The notes below the pieces were generated by a model that saw only the letters and a list, made by a program, of their open reading frames with translations, had not been told where the DNA came from and searched no databases. The position numbers were made by a program, and so were the translations under genes. Below, in pieces: positions 42,235 to 52,845 of a stretch of 64,000 bases of DNA (its first letter is position 1; the number at the start of each line of letters is the position of its first letter). Origin of the DNA: Anastrepha obliqua (taxonomy: Eukaryota > Arthropoda > Insecta > Diptera > Tephritidae); contig NC_072892.1 of assembly GCF_027943255.1 (NCBI RefSeq), positions 165,790,792 to 165,854,791 on the forward strand. The letters run 5' to 3'.

Positions 42235-42535
42235 GAAGACGTAGGTTCGAAATTCCGTGGAACACCAAGATGAAGAAAACATTTTTTCCTAATAGCGGTC
42301 GATCTTCGGCAGGCAATGGCGAGCCTCCGATTGTATTTCTGTCCTGAAAACAGCTCTTTATAAAAAAAAACAAAAAAAAGATAAAAAAAATATGCCGCTC
42401 GAAGACGGCTAGAAACTGTAGATCTCTACATTTGTGGAACAACATCAAGACGCACACTACAAATAGGAGGAGGAGCTTGGCCAAACACCCAAAAAGGGTG
42501 TACGCACCAATTATATATTTATTTTTAGGGCGGAG
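42235..42535 (+). repeat. SINE, best copy: tRNA-like B box plus body and tail
   Basis: It starts with a pol III B-box-like GGTTCGAAATTCC at about 42244. The body follows ('cctaatagcggtcg...ggcaggcaatggcgagcctc'), then an AT-rich linker, then 'tacatttgtggaacaacatcaa', 'gacgcacactacaaatagg', 'agcttggccaaacaccc', and a 'ttatatattt' tail. Box A is not clear here. The sequence upstream (42178-42235) differs from the head seen at 59693-59825, so the 5' end may be replaced. Confidence 0.7.
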
Positions 42536-42714
42536 GATGGTTCCATATACAAAAGTCCACGTAAGTGGGGAGAGTCACTGATTTCCATTCACTTGGGAGT
42601 GGTCAGTGTGATTGTTCTGCATATGGTCCAAGCAACTCAAAACTTCCGAAGTATCCTCTGGGTAGCATCCAAACACCCGATCGAGTAGCTTCCGAGCAGC
42701 CTTGCAAATGATTT

Positions 42715-43025
42715 AAGTATTATGATTTGAGGCTATGTACCTGGATTGTTCGGTCCCTTAATGGAGGAGGTTCCTCTGCCCAGATGGTTGATGCCCTCAT
42801 AAGATCAAGCCTGACATCACTGCCATTCAAGAAATGCGATGGACGGCGCAAAGCAAGAAGAGTTTGTACTTTGCGACGTCTACTACAGCTGCCATGTAAA
42901 GGAGCGCGAATTCGGTGATGGATTTACTTATACGAGTGTGGTAGGAGCGCGACTTCTAATTAAAATGATAGGAGGTTTAGCTCGGGTTAAAGTCCCACAC
43001 GTGGTGTTCGAGGATACCTCCTGGT
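42715..43025 (+). pseudogene. RTE-like LINE endonuclease fragment
   Basis: The + frames give LCTWIVRSLNGGGSSAQMVD (the GTWNVRSL start of the APE-type endonuclease, with two changes) and ITAIQEMRWT (catalytic Glu region). A shift follows to VLCDVYYSCHVKEREFGDGF. It is cut off at about 43025. The families of pieces at 14737, 33405 and 60030 have this type of endonuclease at their N-termini. Confidence 0.6.
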
Positions 43026-44515
43026 AAAAAACCAAACCAGAAAAAAGTTAGTATATCTCAAAAACTGACAAGTGAATTTAAGTTCTTTCTGCCAAAAGTT
43101 CGTAGATACTCATTTACTTTTGTGACGTAAACGGCTGTTTTATGGGGGTAATAAAAATAATTTCATTCGCGCAATAAATTCGATGCGGCTTTTATGACTT
43201 ATTTATACAAATATTATCTGATTTTAATTTGTGTGCCAATTTTGTATTATCAATAAAATATTTAAAATTGAAATGAATTTTTTGAAATTTTAGTTAACAC
43301 CAGAAAGAGGCTCAAAATGGTACGAATTAGCAAATGAAAGAGAAATAAGAAGAGAATAGCGAAATAATGGAAAAAATCATCAAATGAGTGATAAAAGGAA
43401 ATTCGCTGTGAAGGAGAAAATAGATGGACTAAAAATAGATGACCAACATACAGGTAGATGAATGTTAATAGTTTTTTTTTTTTTTGACTTTCAAACATAA
43501 TTAAGTATTAAACACTGATAATTATTTTTTCCAAAAATAGAAACAAAGTCCATAAATTGAAAAAAAGTTAAATGAAGTATTTTTACAGGTGAGTCTACAT
43601 TTCGTATGCCTGTTATCCACAAGTTGTATGTATGTGTGAGTGCACATATACACGTGCAGGTAAGGGAATGCAACAATGCCTCATAAAAGAAGACGAATTC
43701 CCTGTCTGTAAATATCTATGCATGTTTGTATATATGCAGCAAATTTCCTTAGGTAACACCAGCGCTGGAGGAGAGGAACGGAAGCGGCAACCATTTGTAG
43801 GAGGGTGGGAGAAGTGGTGTTGAAATTTACATTAAAGTGCGGCAGTTGGATAATTACTACCTACATCTGTATGTATGTATGTATGTATGTGTGGCGCAAG
43901 GCGTCACATAATGAATTTCTATGCTGCCTGCGCGTATCTCAAAATTTGATCTTTACCATGAAAGGTGTTTGCAAAAGAATGGCTTTGTATTGGGCTCTCC
44001 GGAGCTGAGCGCACTGAGCCACAGGTCAAAATTAAAATAACTTCGATTCGCCAGATAACCAAATGAGTAAGCCGCGAGCTAGCCACAAATCGGCTGAACA
44101 CCCATACACATATACTCATACATGCATACATGCACACATGCATGCATAACGGACAAATGATAAAAGCAACGAGCTGAGTAATTAACCCAAAATCGGCTGA
44201 TCTGCGACGAACGCTGCGGAACAGTTTGGTGCAAGCGAAGCGCTGAAAATTGGCCAAAATCCAGCGCAACCACAGTTGAGGTTACTAAGCGCAGCAGCAA
44301 CAACAACAAAAACATCTATAAAAGTCACTAGAAATCCATCAGCGCGCGAGTAGTGTGGCAGTGCAACAACAAACTATTGCCTAGCCGCGTGTTGAGGAGG
44401 CGTTTTCAACTGGTGGCGGAACGGCGGGGTGTCATGTTGTACTCCGAGTGAAATGGTGTAATGATGATGCGCTCTTGCCAGATCCATCAGCGGCGTGATG
44501 GCAATTTTTCTTTGC
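43026..44515. other. Upstream region of the second Tweedle gene
   Basis: AT-rich DNA, a short TATG microsatellite at 43869-43892, and GC-richer sequence from about 44170 onward. A second TATAAAAG at 44317-44324 is followed by leader-like sequence but no gene of its own; see findings. Confidence 0.4.
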
Positions 44516-44522
44516 TATAAAA
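44516..44522 (+). promoter_or_regulatory. TATA box of the second Tweedle gene
   Basis: TATAAAA lies 117 bp before the ATG at 44633. A TTCATCAGTT stretch about 30 bp downstream (44540-44550) fits an arthropod initiator (TCAGT). Confidence 0.75.
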
Positions 44523-44632
44523 GAAGTGCGCCATGCCACAGTTCATCAGTTCACAGCAAAGCTTCAAGCAAACCAAACAACTTCAGTCACATCAACCGCA
44601 ACTATCCCAACAAAAAAAACCTAAGCAACGAA

Positions 44633-45650
44633 ATGCGTGGATTTATTGTAAGCATTTCCTCAGCGCGTGATTACTCAGATATAGGGGATCAATTACACAT
44701 TCTCGCTTTGTACTACACAACTACTGCACAACTACTTTTTCACTAACCTTCATCCAATTCTTCTTCCCTCCCCACAGGTATTGTGCTTGTCCGCCGTGGC
44801 TTTGGCCGCACCACAGGGCTACAACTATAACCAGGGTTCAGCTGGTGGTATTGGTGGCGGTGCTGGTGGTGCAGGTCTCATCTCACATGGCCAGGGTGGT
44901 TTCAGCCAGTTTGGTCAATCTTCAAGTTCAGGCGGCTCTTTCTTCCATGGTGGCAGTGTTGGCGCTGGCGGTGCTGGCGTTCAACAAGGTTTCTTCAATC
45001 ATGGTGGCTCCCAACAACAACAACCTGCCGTTGTTTCGAAACGTTTCTTCATTCACACTGCCCCCGAGGATGCCGATGAGCAATACCAGGAGAAACACAT
45101 CACCGTAGGAGTGCCACGCAAGAACTACAACGTGGTATTCATCAAATCACCAAACCGCGCACACAAGAAGGCCTCGATCAAGATTACACCCGCCATCAAC
45201 GAAGATAAGACCGTCATCTATGTGCTCAACAAGAAGACCGACGGTACTGACATCGATGCCCAAGTGCTGGAACAGCCCGCTGTCACCACCAAACCTGAAG
45301 TATTCTTCATCAAGTACAAGACCGCCGAAGAAGCCCAACATGCCCAACAGGAAATCCAAGCTCAATACGATGCGCTCGGCGGAAGCAGCCAAGTCACCGA
45401 TGAGGGTGTCGCTCCAGTCAGCTCGGTCATTGGCTCGCTGGGCGGCGGCGATGGTGCTGGTGCTGGACATGGTGCAGGCGCTGGCGCTGGTGCTGGTGCG
45501 TTTGCTGGTGCAGGAGCTGGTGCTTTTGCTGGCGCTGGTGCAGGTGCCGGTGCTTTTGCTGGCGCTGGTGCAGGTGCTGGTGCTGGTATTGGCGGCGGTC
45601 ATGGCGGTCATGGCGGCAGCAATGCTTACTTGCCACCCAATTTCAAATAA
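44633..45650 (+). CDS. Twdl: Tweedle-family cuticle protein (DUF243), Gly/Ala-rich, two exons
   Basis: Exon 1 is 44633-44647 (MRGFI). The intron 44648-44777 starts GTAAGC and ends CCACAG in phase 0. Exon 2 is 44778-45650. The 295-aa secreted protein starts MRGFIVLCLSAVALAAPQ, a clear signal peptide. A Gly-rich segment (about 20-85) precedes the DUF243 domain at about 91-227, with KRFFIHTAPEDADEQ, PRKNYNVVFIKSPNRAHKKA, KTVIYVLNKKTDG, PEVFFIKYKTAEEAQHAQQ and APVSSVIGSL. A tail of GAGAGAGAFAGAG repeats follows, as in other extracellular cuticle proteins. It is predicted to be laid down in the cuticle with chitin. The intron position, leader and domain are shared with the gene at 29466, but the flanking low-complexity regions are of different type (Gly/Ala here, Gln there). 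Codon choice is strongly G/C-ending, unlike the transposon debris around it. Confidence 0.96.
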
Positions 45651-45830
45651 GCTGAGATAGTTGTTGTTTTGTTGATTTATTAGCACTGTTTTTGTTACTT
45701 ACGTTTTGTAGTTGTCGTTTGCTTTGCGCTTATACTGTGTATGGCGTAGAGAATTGTTAACTTTTTTGTACTTTTTCTTAGTGTACTTTGCTTTGTTCAA
45801 ACTTTTTGTTTGTCATTGCCAAGTAAAAGA

Positions 45831-45836
45831 AATAAA
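45831..45836 (+). terminator. Polyadenylation signal of the second Tweedle gene
   Basis: AATAAA lies 181 bp after the stop codon, following a T-rich 3' untranslated region. Confidence 0.65.
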
Positions 45837-46523
45837 GAAGCTTTTGTAAATATAAAATTAAAAACTTTCTTGCAACTCACTCTTATTGCAGCACACTTGC
45901 CAGTGACCCACTGGCGTAACGACTCGCTGACTGCCAGCAACAATTGTCTGGCAACAAATAATAGTTTTAACTATCAATCGGTTTTGCTTTCGTTGGCCAT
46001 CAGCGCGTTTCATTCATTATCGCAGCAAAATTGGCCTCGAGCTTGGACCGCCTCCACCTCATCACTCAATTTGGTTTGTTTTGTCTGCGTTGACTGCTTA
46101 AGCTGTTATTTTTTCAACTCCCTCTTCCACTGCCATATCTTATTTCCTTCGATCTCGCTTTGCCAGTAACGCGCACGTCAATCAAGCATGGCCAGCAATA
46201 CTCGAGTAAAATATTTAATCATTTTTGGCCATATGTGTGTTAAGGTTTTTGTCCCTTTTTCTTTTCTTTCTTTTGCAATTAGTTGTAGGAAAATTTTAAT
46301 TATTGTAGTATTTTGTTACGAAAAGCAGTAATGATTGCTTAAGCTAATTTATTTCGCATGACAACAAATTTTTTGCTGAAGCCAGCCGGCAGCATTAGGA
46401 GAGTTTGGTTTGTTCACAATCGCATTGAAGTGGAGGTTTTGCTTGGAGGTCGCATAAGTCGCCACAACTGAATTCCAACTTTCAACAAGATCGGGTTTTG
46501 AGTTGCAAACCAGTCTCTCTGGG
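45837..46523. other. No recognised gene
   Basis: Unique-looking intergenic DNA. An open frame of about 119 codons at 45810-46169 overlaps the polyadenylation signal and has no recognisable similarity. Confidence 0.35.
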
Positions 46524-46530
46524 TATATAA
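46524..46530 (+). promoter_or_regulatory. Promoter-like TATA without a gene
   Basis: GGGTATATAA is followed about 25-30 bp later by 'cagcccagttgaac', which resembles an initiator. No signal-peptide exon of the MRG-I type follows, and a mariner lies at 46762. Confidence 0.3.
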
Positions 46531-46761
46531 TTGCCTACAATTTTCAGCCCAGTTGAACAAAGAGCGCAGCCATAAATCGTCATAGTCGTATATCTCAACC
46601 GTCTCGATTCAGTCAGCGGATCTACAAAATCTTAATTTTCGAAGTTAGATGCTCAAGTGATTTTAAATTAGATTAGATTAGGTTGAACAGATCCAAGCAG
46701 TTAGCAGACCATTGTAGTACACCCGGATATATTACAGTGAAAGGAATAGAGAGACAGGATA

Positions 46762-47493
46762 CAGGGTTGCCCATATTCGACGGACCTATCTGGGAATCCT
46801 GTATCTGTTGACAGAGACGTCGGATCGGTTAATGACATACCGCGTTGGAAGCGTCAGTTCAAGCAGATTTTTACCATGGAACAGTATACGCCACGTGAGC
46901 GCTCCCAAATTGTTGAAATTTACATTCAACAAAAGAAGTCAAAAGAAGAAGAAGAAGAACAAAATCATCATGTCAATCAGTAGCGTTATTCGATATGATA
47001 ACCACTTTTGTGATGCCAATTCTTCGTCGAAAGTGTATGAGGCAGTTCTGGTTTCAACACGACGGCGCTCCATCACACACAGCTCGCACCGCGATCGATT
47101 TTTTGAAGAAATAGTTTCCTCGTCGATGTCGAAAAATGGCGATTTTGACTGGCCACCGCGTTCGCCCGATTTAACGCCACCTGACTTCTTCTTGTGAGGA
47201 TATTTAAAATCAAAGGTTTATATTAATAAGCCAAAGACCATAGAAGAGCTCAAGAACAACCTTCGTGAGAAAATATCCGCTATTTCAGCCGAAATCTTAG
47301 CTAAAACTATGGAAAATGCTGCAAAATGGGCACAATACGCCGTACAGGCTCAAGGCGGCCATTTGAGAGATATCATATTCAACAACAAATCTACTTGAAC
47401 CAAATAAAATGATTATTATCGTCACCATCAAAAAAATCGTTTTTTCTTTGATTAAAAAAAAATACATGGGTCCGTCGAATATGGGCAACCCAG
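46762..47493 (+). mobile_element. DUF4817-type mariner, internally deleted (0.73 kb)
   Basis: The ends are CAGGGTTGCCCATATTCGAC (left) and the inverse of CTGGGTTGCCCATATTCGAC (right), about 25 bp of TIR. TA precedes the left end; the right flank is AA rather than TA. The coding part keeps MEQYTPRERSQIVEIYIQQK from the N-terminus, then jumps to FWFQHDGAPSHTARTAIDFL (second catalytic Asp). After a shift it gives DWPPRSPDLTPPDFFL (third Asp) and SKVYINKPKTIEELKNNL. The first catalytic Asp is deleted. Confidence 0.8.
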
Positions 47494-47599
47494 AAGATAC
47501 GGCTTGGCCGGTAAGCCGAAAAAGTGGTTTGAGATTACTCATCCGCTGATCTTTTGGATTCATTGATGAATCTTAAGAGACTTGGAAGAGGAAAAGTAT

Positions 47600-48250
47600 G
47601 AACTTTATCCATACTCAGTACATCGCACCTCAACTGCCTAAATCTGATTCCAGAAAACGCCGGCAGCCACATGCTGACCACAGGCGTTGTGCCCTGTTAT
47701 TACACCCACCAGTACTCTCAGCTCCTTACTACTAAGTTTAAAGAAAAAGGTCGCTAGTTTTCTGTTTAGTTCTTTTACAAAGCACTTGGCTACTCTGCGG
47801 GGGTTCAACTCAGAGCAATGTCTTCTATGGGCAGACCTCATGAAGCCGTCAATTCGTAGTTAATCGAAGCAGAATTCACACCTAAAAGGGGTTCAGGTCC
47901 TAGTAGCATACTTGCAGAGCCTTCATTTGCCAATTTATCCGCTAACTCGTTCCCTGTAATACCACCATGTCCAGGTACCCAAATAAGACAAACTTTGTTG
48001 TGTTTTATGACACTGTTCGGGTTTGTCTTACATTCACTGACTAATTTTGAAGCGTGGGTTAGCAAAAGCTCTTCGTGCAGGTTGACTGTCACTAAAAATT
48101 CCGACACTACTACCCCACCGCTTCTTTAGTTACCATAAACAATGTACCAAACGGCTGGGTATATTGCACAATTTTGCTTTCTATCAGGCAAACGATCCGA
48201 AGCACCCCTTATGGGCGCCAAGATGTGACCCATCCACAACTGCATTGAAC
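47600..48250 (-). pseudogene. LINE RNase H and C-terminal fragment
   Basis: The minus frame 48107-47838 gives SKLVSECKTNPNSV, VCLIWVPGHGGITGNELADK and LANEGSASMLLGPEPLLGV, which is the end of RNase H and the linker. The next frame gives KELRVLVGVITGHNACGQHV, the ITGH block before the C-terminal Cys region. Further upstream (48120-48250) the RNase H start is decayed. The sequence differs from copies A-C. Confidence 0.7.
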
Positions 48251-48462
48251 TACTCTAAACAACCGCTTAATCGCTGATCTCAGCATGTTTAGGAGAACTC
48301 GTCCAGAAAAAAGAGAGGTTGTCTGTAAAGTCGGTTTACTAACGATAGTTTAACGTGACAACGTCATAAGAAAATATTGATGGAATGTTTGCAATTTTCA
48401 AAACAAAATTTTAATTTTATTTGTTTGATAGATATTTTGTATGGATATAGAGGAGAAGGTAA

Positions 48463-48864
48463 ATGGAATTGCAATGGAATAGGCCAAGTTACATTTACAC
48501 AAACGTGAAAAATGACGAAACATTTATCAAATTCATGAAAGATATGTTCAATTTCGATTGTGCTTCAGACGGTAGTAATTCAACAACACTAAGAGGCAAC
48601 AACATCGATTTGCCTTTTTCAAGACACTTTACACTCGAAACACGTGGACGTTTGGCCGAGCTCCTTCTGCTATTAGATATAAATTGGCCGCTAGTTTCTA
48701 AGATTACGATAAAAGCAGTTAAATATTTCGTGCGTGGAACTATTCACCTCATTTACTTGAACAATCCAAATCTGTGCGAACTTTTAGCACTCAACATGAT
48801 TACGAATTCTTCGACTCTCACTTTTATAATGTCATCTCATCAACTATTGACCATGAATTCTTAA
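48463..48864 (+). CDS. Unidentified 133-codon open frame
   Basis: It starts MELQWNRPSYIYTNVKNDET. The part around NNIDLPFSRHFTLETRGR vaguely resembles the end of repeated proteins in fly transposons, but I cannot name a family. There is no signal peptide, splice-site support or conserved neighbour. It lies between two LINE fragments, so it is probably a transposon remnant or a chance frame. Confidence 0.2.
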   Translation: MELQWNRPSYIYTNVKNDETFIKFMKDMFNFDCASDGSNSTTLRGNNIDLPFSRHFTLETRGRLAELLLLLDINWPLVSKITIKAVKYFVRGTIHLIYLNNPNLCELLALNMITNSSTLTFIMSSHQLLTMNS

Positions 48865-49419
48865 TTGAATTGAGGTCGCGCATTTGGCAATTCACTGGAA
48901 CGATATGAAATTTTGTCCAGTCAGCCAGTTTATTTAAAACGGATTTCTTTTTAGAAAAAGGGGCCAGTACAAGATCGGAAGATTCGCAGATATGAAATAT
49001 TTCTTATTGCCCCATTGATTTTTCGCAATGATGTATGCATGACACATTGTGAAGCAACTCCATTATGTCACCTCCAAGCACCCCACTGTTTCTTTAACTT
49101 GTATGTTGACCCCCCTAAAGTGATATTAAGCGAAGAGGTTACTTTCCTATTCAAACTGTGTCAAATTAGCTTTTACTAAAGCTGGTGGTAATTTCATTAA
49201 ATTATATGAATACTTTGTTGTTGTTTTGCGTCGTTAACGTGAAGTTGCTTGCCAAAGAGGCCCGATTTGTGGTAAGATAACTCTTGGCTAGCGCGCCATA
49301 AAAATGAGTAGACTGCATCTTTTATTTTGCAGAACCATTTGGCCAAAGATCGACGAGACTAAGCTGCTGGCTAGAGAGATTAAGAAACTAAAAATACCAA
49401 ACGAGCCAAGAGAAGAGGA

Positions 49420-49945
49420 TCAATGTAAATGTCTACGTGAAAAATTTAAAAGAATGTTGGTATAGCTGATTGTGTTTTGTCGAGAGAGAGATTAACTCAA
49501 GAGATTGAAGGAGAGGAACAAAATTTAGAAACAATAATTTAAGGAAAAGTACATTAACCTTATGAAGCAATTCAATGAACTGATAAATTACTGTAGAACC
49601 ACTATATCTCTCGATTTGAAGATGACCTGATGTTGAACCCCAAAGTTGTTTGGAAGTATAGTAGATTTGGTTCAAAACGGGTGCTCAAATATCCCACGTG
49701 TATGACTTTCAATGATAGGTGCTTTGGTAGTTTGTCTGACGCAGTAAATCTTTTTGCAAAATTTTTCAAATCGAGTTTTGTTATCGATCCTGTGAATATT
49801 GATAAGCCATACTGTGCGGCTGGTTCACAATCTGTAGACTTTAGGACGTTGAATTTCACAGATACAGATATCTCTCTCCTGACGAAATCTTTGGTAAATG
49901 ATCTTGATGGGCTCTCCCAATTTTTTTTATTATTTATCTCATAAT
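49420..49945 (+). pseudogene. LINE fragment between endonuclease and reverse transcriptase
   Basis: The frame at 49630-49944 gives MLNPKVVWKYSRFGSKRV, CMTFNDRCFGSLSDAVNLF and AKFFKSSFVIDPVN, matching the 'NPKxFWKYI...AxxFAxFFxSxF' linker before the RT domain in jockey/CR1-type LINEs. The upstream part 49420-49620 is in broken frames. RT itself is not present. Confidence 0.5.
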
Positions 49946-49994
49946 TTGTTAAGCCTTTATAAGCAAAAATAAGCAAAGTCTTAGTCTCCCGATT

Positions 49995-50335
49995 TCTGTT
50001 ATAACGAGGCACTGCCTAATAGGCAGACACACCCAGAGGATAGGCGTGCAAACACATGACTTTTGCAGAAACTGTCTAAATGAGGAAGAGAAAGAGACGA
50101 TCTCGCACCTTCTGTCCCACTGTTCAACTTTATCCAGACCTAGATTCGCCATTTTAGGTAGACATTTTTTTAATAAGTTGGAAGTTTTCAGTACTATTAA
50201 AATTAGAGATCTTTAATATTTTTGAAAAAATCACACTGGTTTTAGGAGAGATAAGGAAAAGTTCCACACGCGACATCACAATGGGCTACGAATATGTCCT
50301 ACAGTACACCAACGATTCAACCTAACCTACCCTAA
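49995..50335 (+). pseudogene. LINE ORF2 C-terminus and 3' end, family 2
   Basis: The + frame gives LIGRHTQRIGVQTHDFCRNC, LNEEEKETISHLLSHC, and then FAILGRHFFNKLEVFSTIKI. The C-x2-C...H-x4-C zinc-type pattern is present. The 3' untranslated end closes with 'aacctaacctaccctaacctaa'-like repeats. It is the best of the three family 2 ends (others at 19130-19350 and 23220-23720). Confidence 0.7.
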
Positions 50336-51074
50336 CCTAAGCCAACATCATCAATCTTTTTTTACCCTCTGGAGCTTTTATTGAGCGCAGGATTTAAGCC
50401 TGGTAACAAAAATGATGTTAGAAACTGAGGCCCAATATCTAAATTAAGCACCTTTTCAAAACTTTTCGAAAAAGCTCTTAAGGGGTTAGGGGTAGTTAGA
50501 GGCCCGAAAAATGATGATTTTCAATCATTTCTCTTGCTAGTCAATTTTTTTGGTTTACAAAAATAAGAACATAGCATTGATACATCATGTTTCGACTTAA
50601 CTTTACCAAAATTTCAAAAAAAAAAGTTAAAGTTATCGCTGTTTGTGTGGAGCCCGTTGCTCCAGAAAGTCCTTGCGGTGATCATCACAAGTCCTTGGAG
50701 ATTTATCTAAAATCAATCGGACAAGAACAATTGGTTTTAATAATGGATAATCTTCTGCCTGATCCTAGGTTTCATTTTTCAAAATTATAAATATGGATAT
50801 ATTTTTTAGATTTTCAAGGCAAAAACCGAAGTTTTTGAAAAAAAACCTTCGATCATTCACGAATTTTTATGTTTTCCAAAAGCAGTATACATTTTATTGA
50901 AATCTACCAAGCGGTTTTTAACCCTTCTTTGAATGATGATGGAAGTTTCAATATTTTCAATATTTAGTCAACAAAAAAAGGTACTTAAACCCCTTGTACT
51001 GTAAATTTGTTCTTGCTGGCAACTTTTTAGCGGCTATTGCGTACAACAAAACGCAGTTGTCAAAAAATAGCAAA
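50336..51074. other. No recognised feature
   Basis: AT-rich, with a 67-codon frame at 50587-50790 that I do not recognise. Confidence 0.3.
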
Positions 51075-52117
51075 CGTCGCACACTGGGCCAGAAGACCCG
51101 AGTGAGTGGCCAAAAATAAAAATTTTCGACTTAATTTAAACAGGAAATTTATAACATCATCTTATTTTGAGTAACTTTTTACACCAAATTATAAAGTTTC
51201 ATTAGTTTTTATCAATTAGTTTTTTTTATGTAACAGTTCAAAGTCAAAGTTTTAGTTCGATTTTTAACTTTTTCAAACAATGTTTATCAATAAGTTGTTG
51301 TGAAAAATACTACTCAAGATGTTATTATCGTCCATAACTTTTCTTTATGGATATCAAAAAATAATTTATAATTGAAACCATGTGTATTTATGTTGAATAA
51401 GTTTTTTTTTTTTAACATTTAATCAACAAAATCTGTTTTTTATTCATACATGACTTACTTTGAAAACAAAGTTCCCCGAAGTTCCCCTATCAAATGAGTT
51501 AAATTTTATGCCAAATTGTTCGTAAAGAAGTATTAAATAAGGTATATATGCGCCTTTTTGCGCCTTTTCATAAACATGTCTGAAATATCGATATTAGTGT
51601 GAGAGAAATCTCAAATAATTCTGACCCATTAATGTTTGAGCCAAAACTACCGAGGGAAAATCGAGTTTAATTCAGTGTTTGCATTTACTACTTCAGAGCA
51701 GCAGTACTACCCCAAATAATGCTCTGCTCTAACTATGTAGTTAAACATTGTCAACTACAGAGTAGAGCTGATAGCGCACAAGTCAAACTAGGACTCCAAG
51801 CTATGACTCTAACTGCGCAATAGTCAGAGTCATAGTAGAAAAATAATTGCCTCGTAGTTTTACACAGGAGCTCATAGTCACTAAAATAAAATTCGCAGTA
51901 GACCAAAAACAGAGATTGAACTTTGTCCAGAAAAATTCAGAACTGTCCAGTACCTCAGAGAGTGAGAGACTCTCAGTAGATCATTCTGTCAATGTGCGCC
52001 CCCACCCCCGTTTTTATTTTGTACACGAAAACTGCGGAGCGACTATTTGCAGTACTACGAAGTCATTTCGCGATGTCATATTTTGAGCGAGAGTGAATGT
52101 GATAGGAAAACAAACTT

Positions 52118-52418
52118 ATAGGATCTCTTTAATCGATTACTAGATACTTCTGATCCATTACTGTCTAGTATGAACAGGTTGTCTAGAGCTAATAACAGAA
52201 GACGTTTACCACTTTCAGCAGAAGTTAAATCGTTACTTTTGTTAGATACTCAAAATATGGAAAATGATCATAGCAGTGCCAGTGCAAATGAAGACGAATA
52301 TGAATCGGAAGATGAAACAGAGGCCGAACGCGATCATGAAATGATTGCGTCTAATGACGTTCACAAACTTCTAGATGAACTTGAACTATCAGAAGAAGAA
52401 ACTTCTGATTCTGAATAA
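52118..52418 (+). pseudogene. Transib-like transposase C-terminal remnant
   Basis: The frame reads DLFNRLLDTSDPLLSSM at 52119-52172, then RRRLPLSAEVKSLLLLD, then a strongly acidic tail (NEDEYESEDETEAER) and a stop. The 'FNR-L-TSDP-(I/L)-SS' followed by 'LP-EV--LL' layout fits my memory of Transib transposase C-termini. A stop codon sits immediately before the block. No catalytic core was found. Confidence 0.45.
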
Positions 52419-52600
52419 ATTGAGCTTAAATGCAGATTCAAAAATTAAGTCAAATTAAAAAAAATTAAAAATTACAAAAATTACAACAAAAAAAAAAATT
52501 AAAAATTACAAAAATTACAAAAAAAAAATGGTATACTAAATCGTACTAGAATCCTCCTCGCGGTGTATCCTGGGTGTATGAGTACAGACGTATTTTCTTT

Positions 52601-52845
52601 GTTCTAAACCCCTAGATTCTGAGTTTGAAACAAAAATACTGATTTTTTAAATTTTATGTCCGCCATTTTGGATCCGCCATTTTGAATTTCTCAAAGTTGA
52701 CATTATATTCGTAATGTGCATTGTTCTAAACCCCTACATTCTGAGTTTGAAGCAAAAATACGGATTTTTTAAAATTCATGTCCGCCATTTTGGATCCGCC
52801 ATTTTGAATTTTTTAATTTTGACTTCAGATTCGCATTCATAGAGT
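52601..52845. repeat. Two tandem copies of a 122-bp unit inside the Transib-like element
   Basis: Both copies start 'gttctaaacccct' (52601 and 52723) and share 'attctgagtttga', 'tgtccgccattttggatccg' and 'ccattttgaatt'. They lie just inside the right TIR. Confidence 0.85.

Noticed and set aside
44495..44746. Open frame overlapping the second Tweedle exon 1
   Set aside because: It runs through the TATA box, leader and intron in another frame; the conserved five-codon exon and splice sites explain the region better.
45147..45686. Long antisense frame across the second Tweedle exon
   Set aside because: G/C-ending codon bias in the real gene keeps the opposite strand open; the Ser/Thr/Cys-rich product resembles nothing and overlaps a clear gene.
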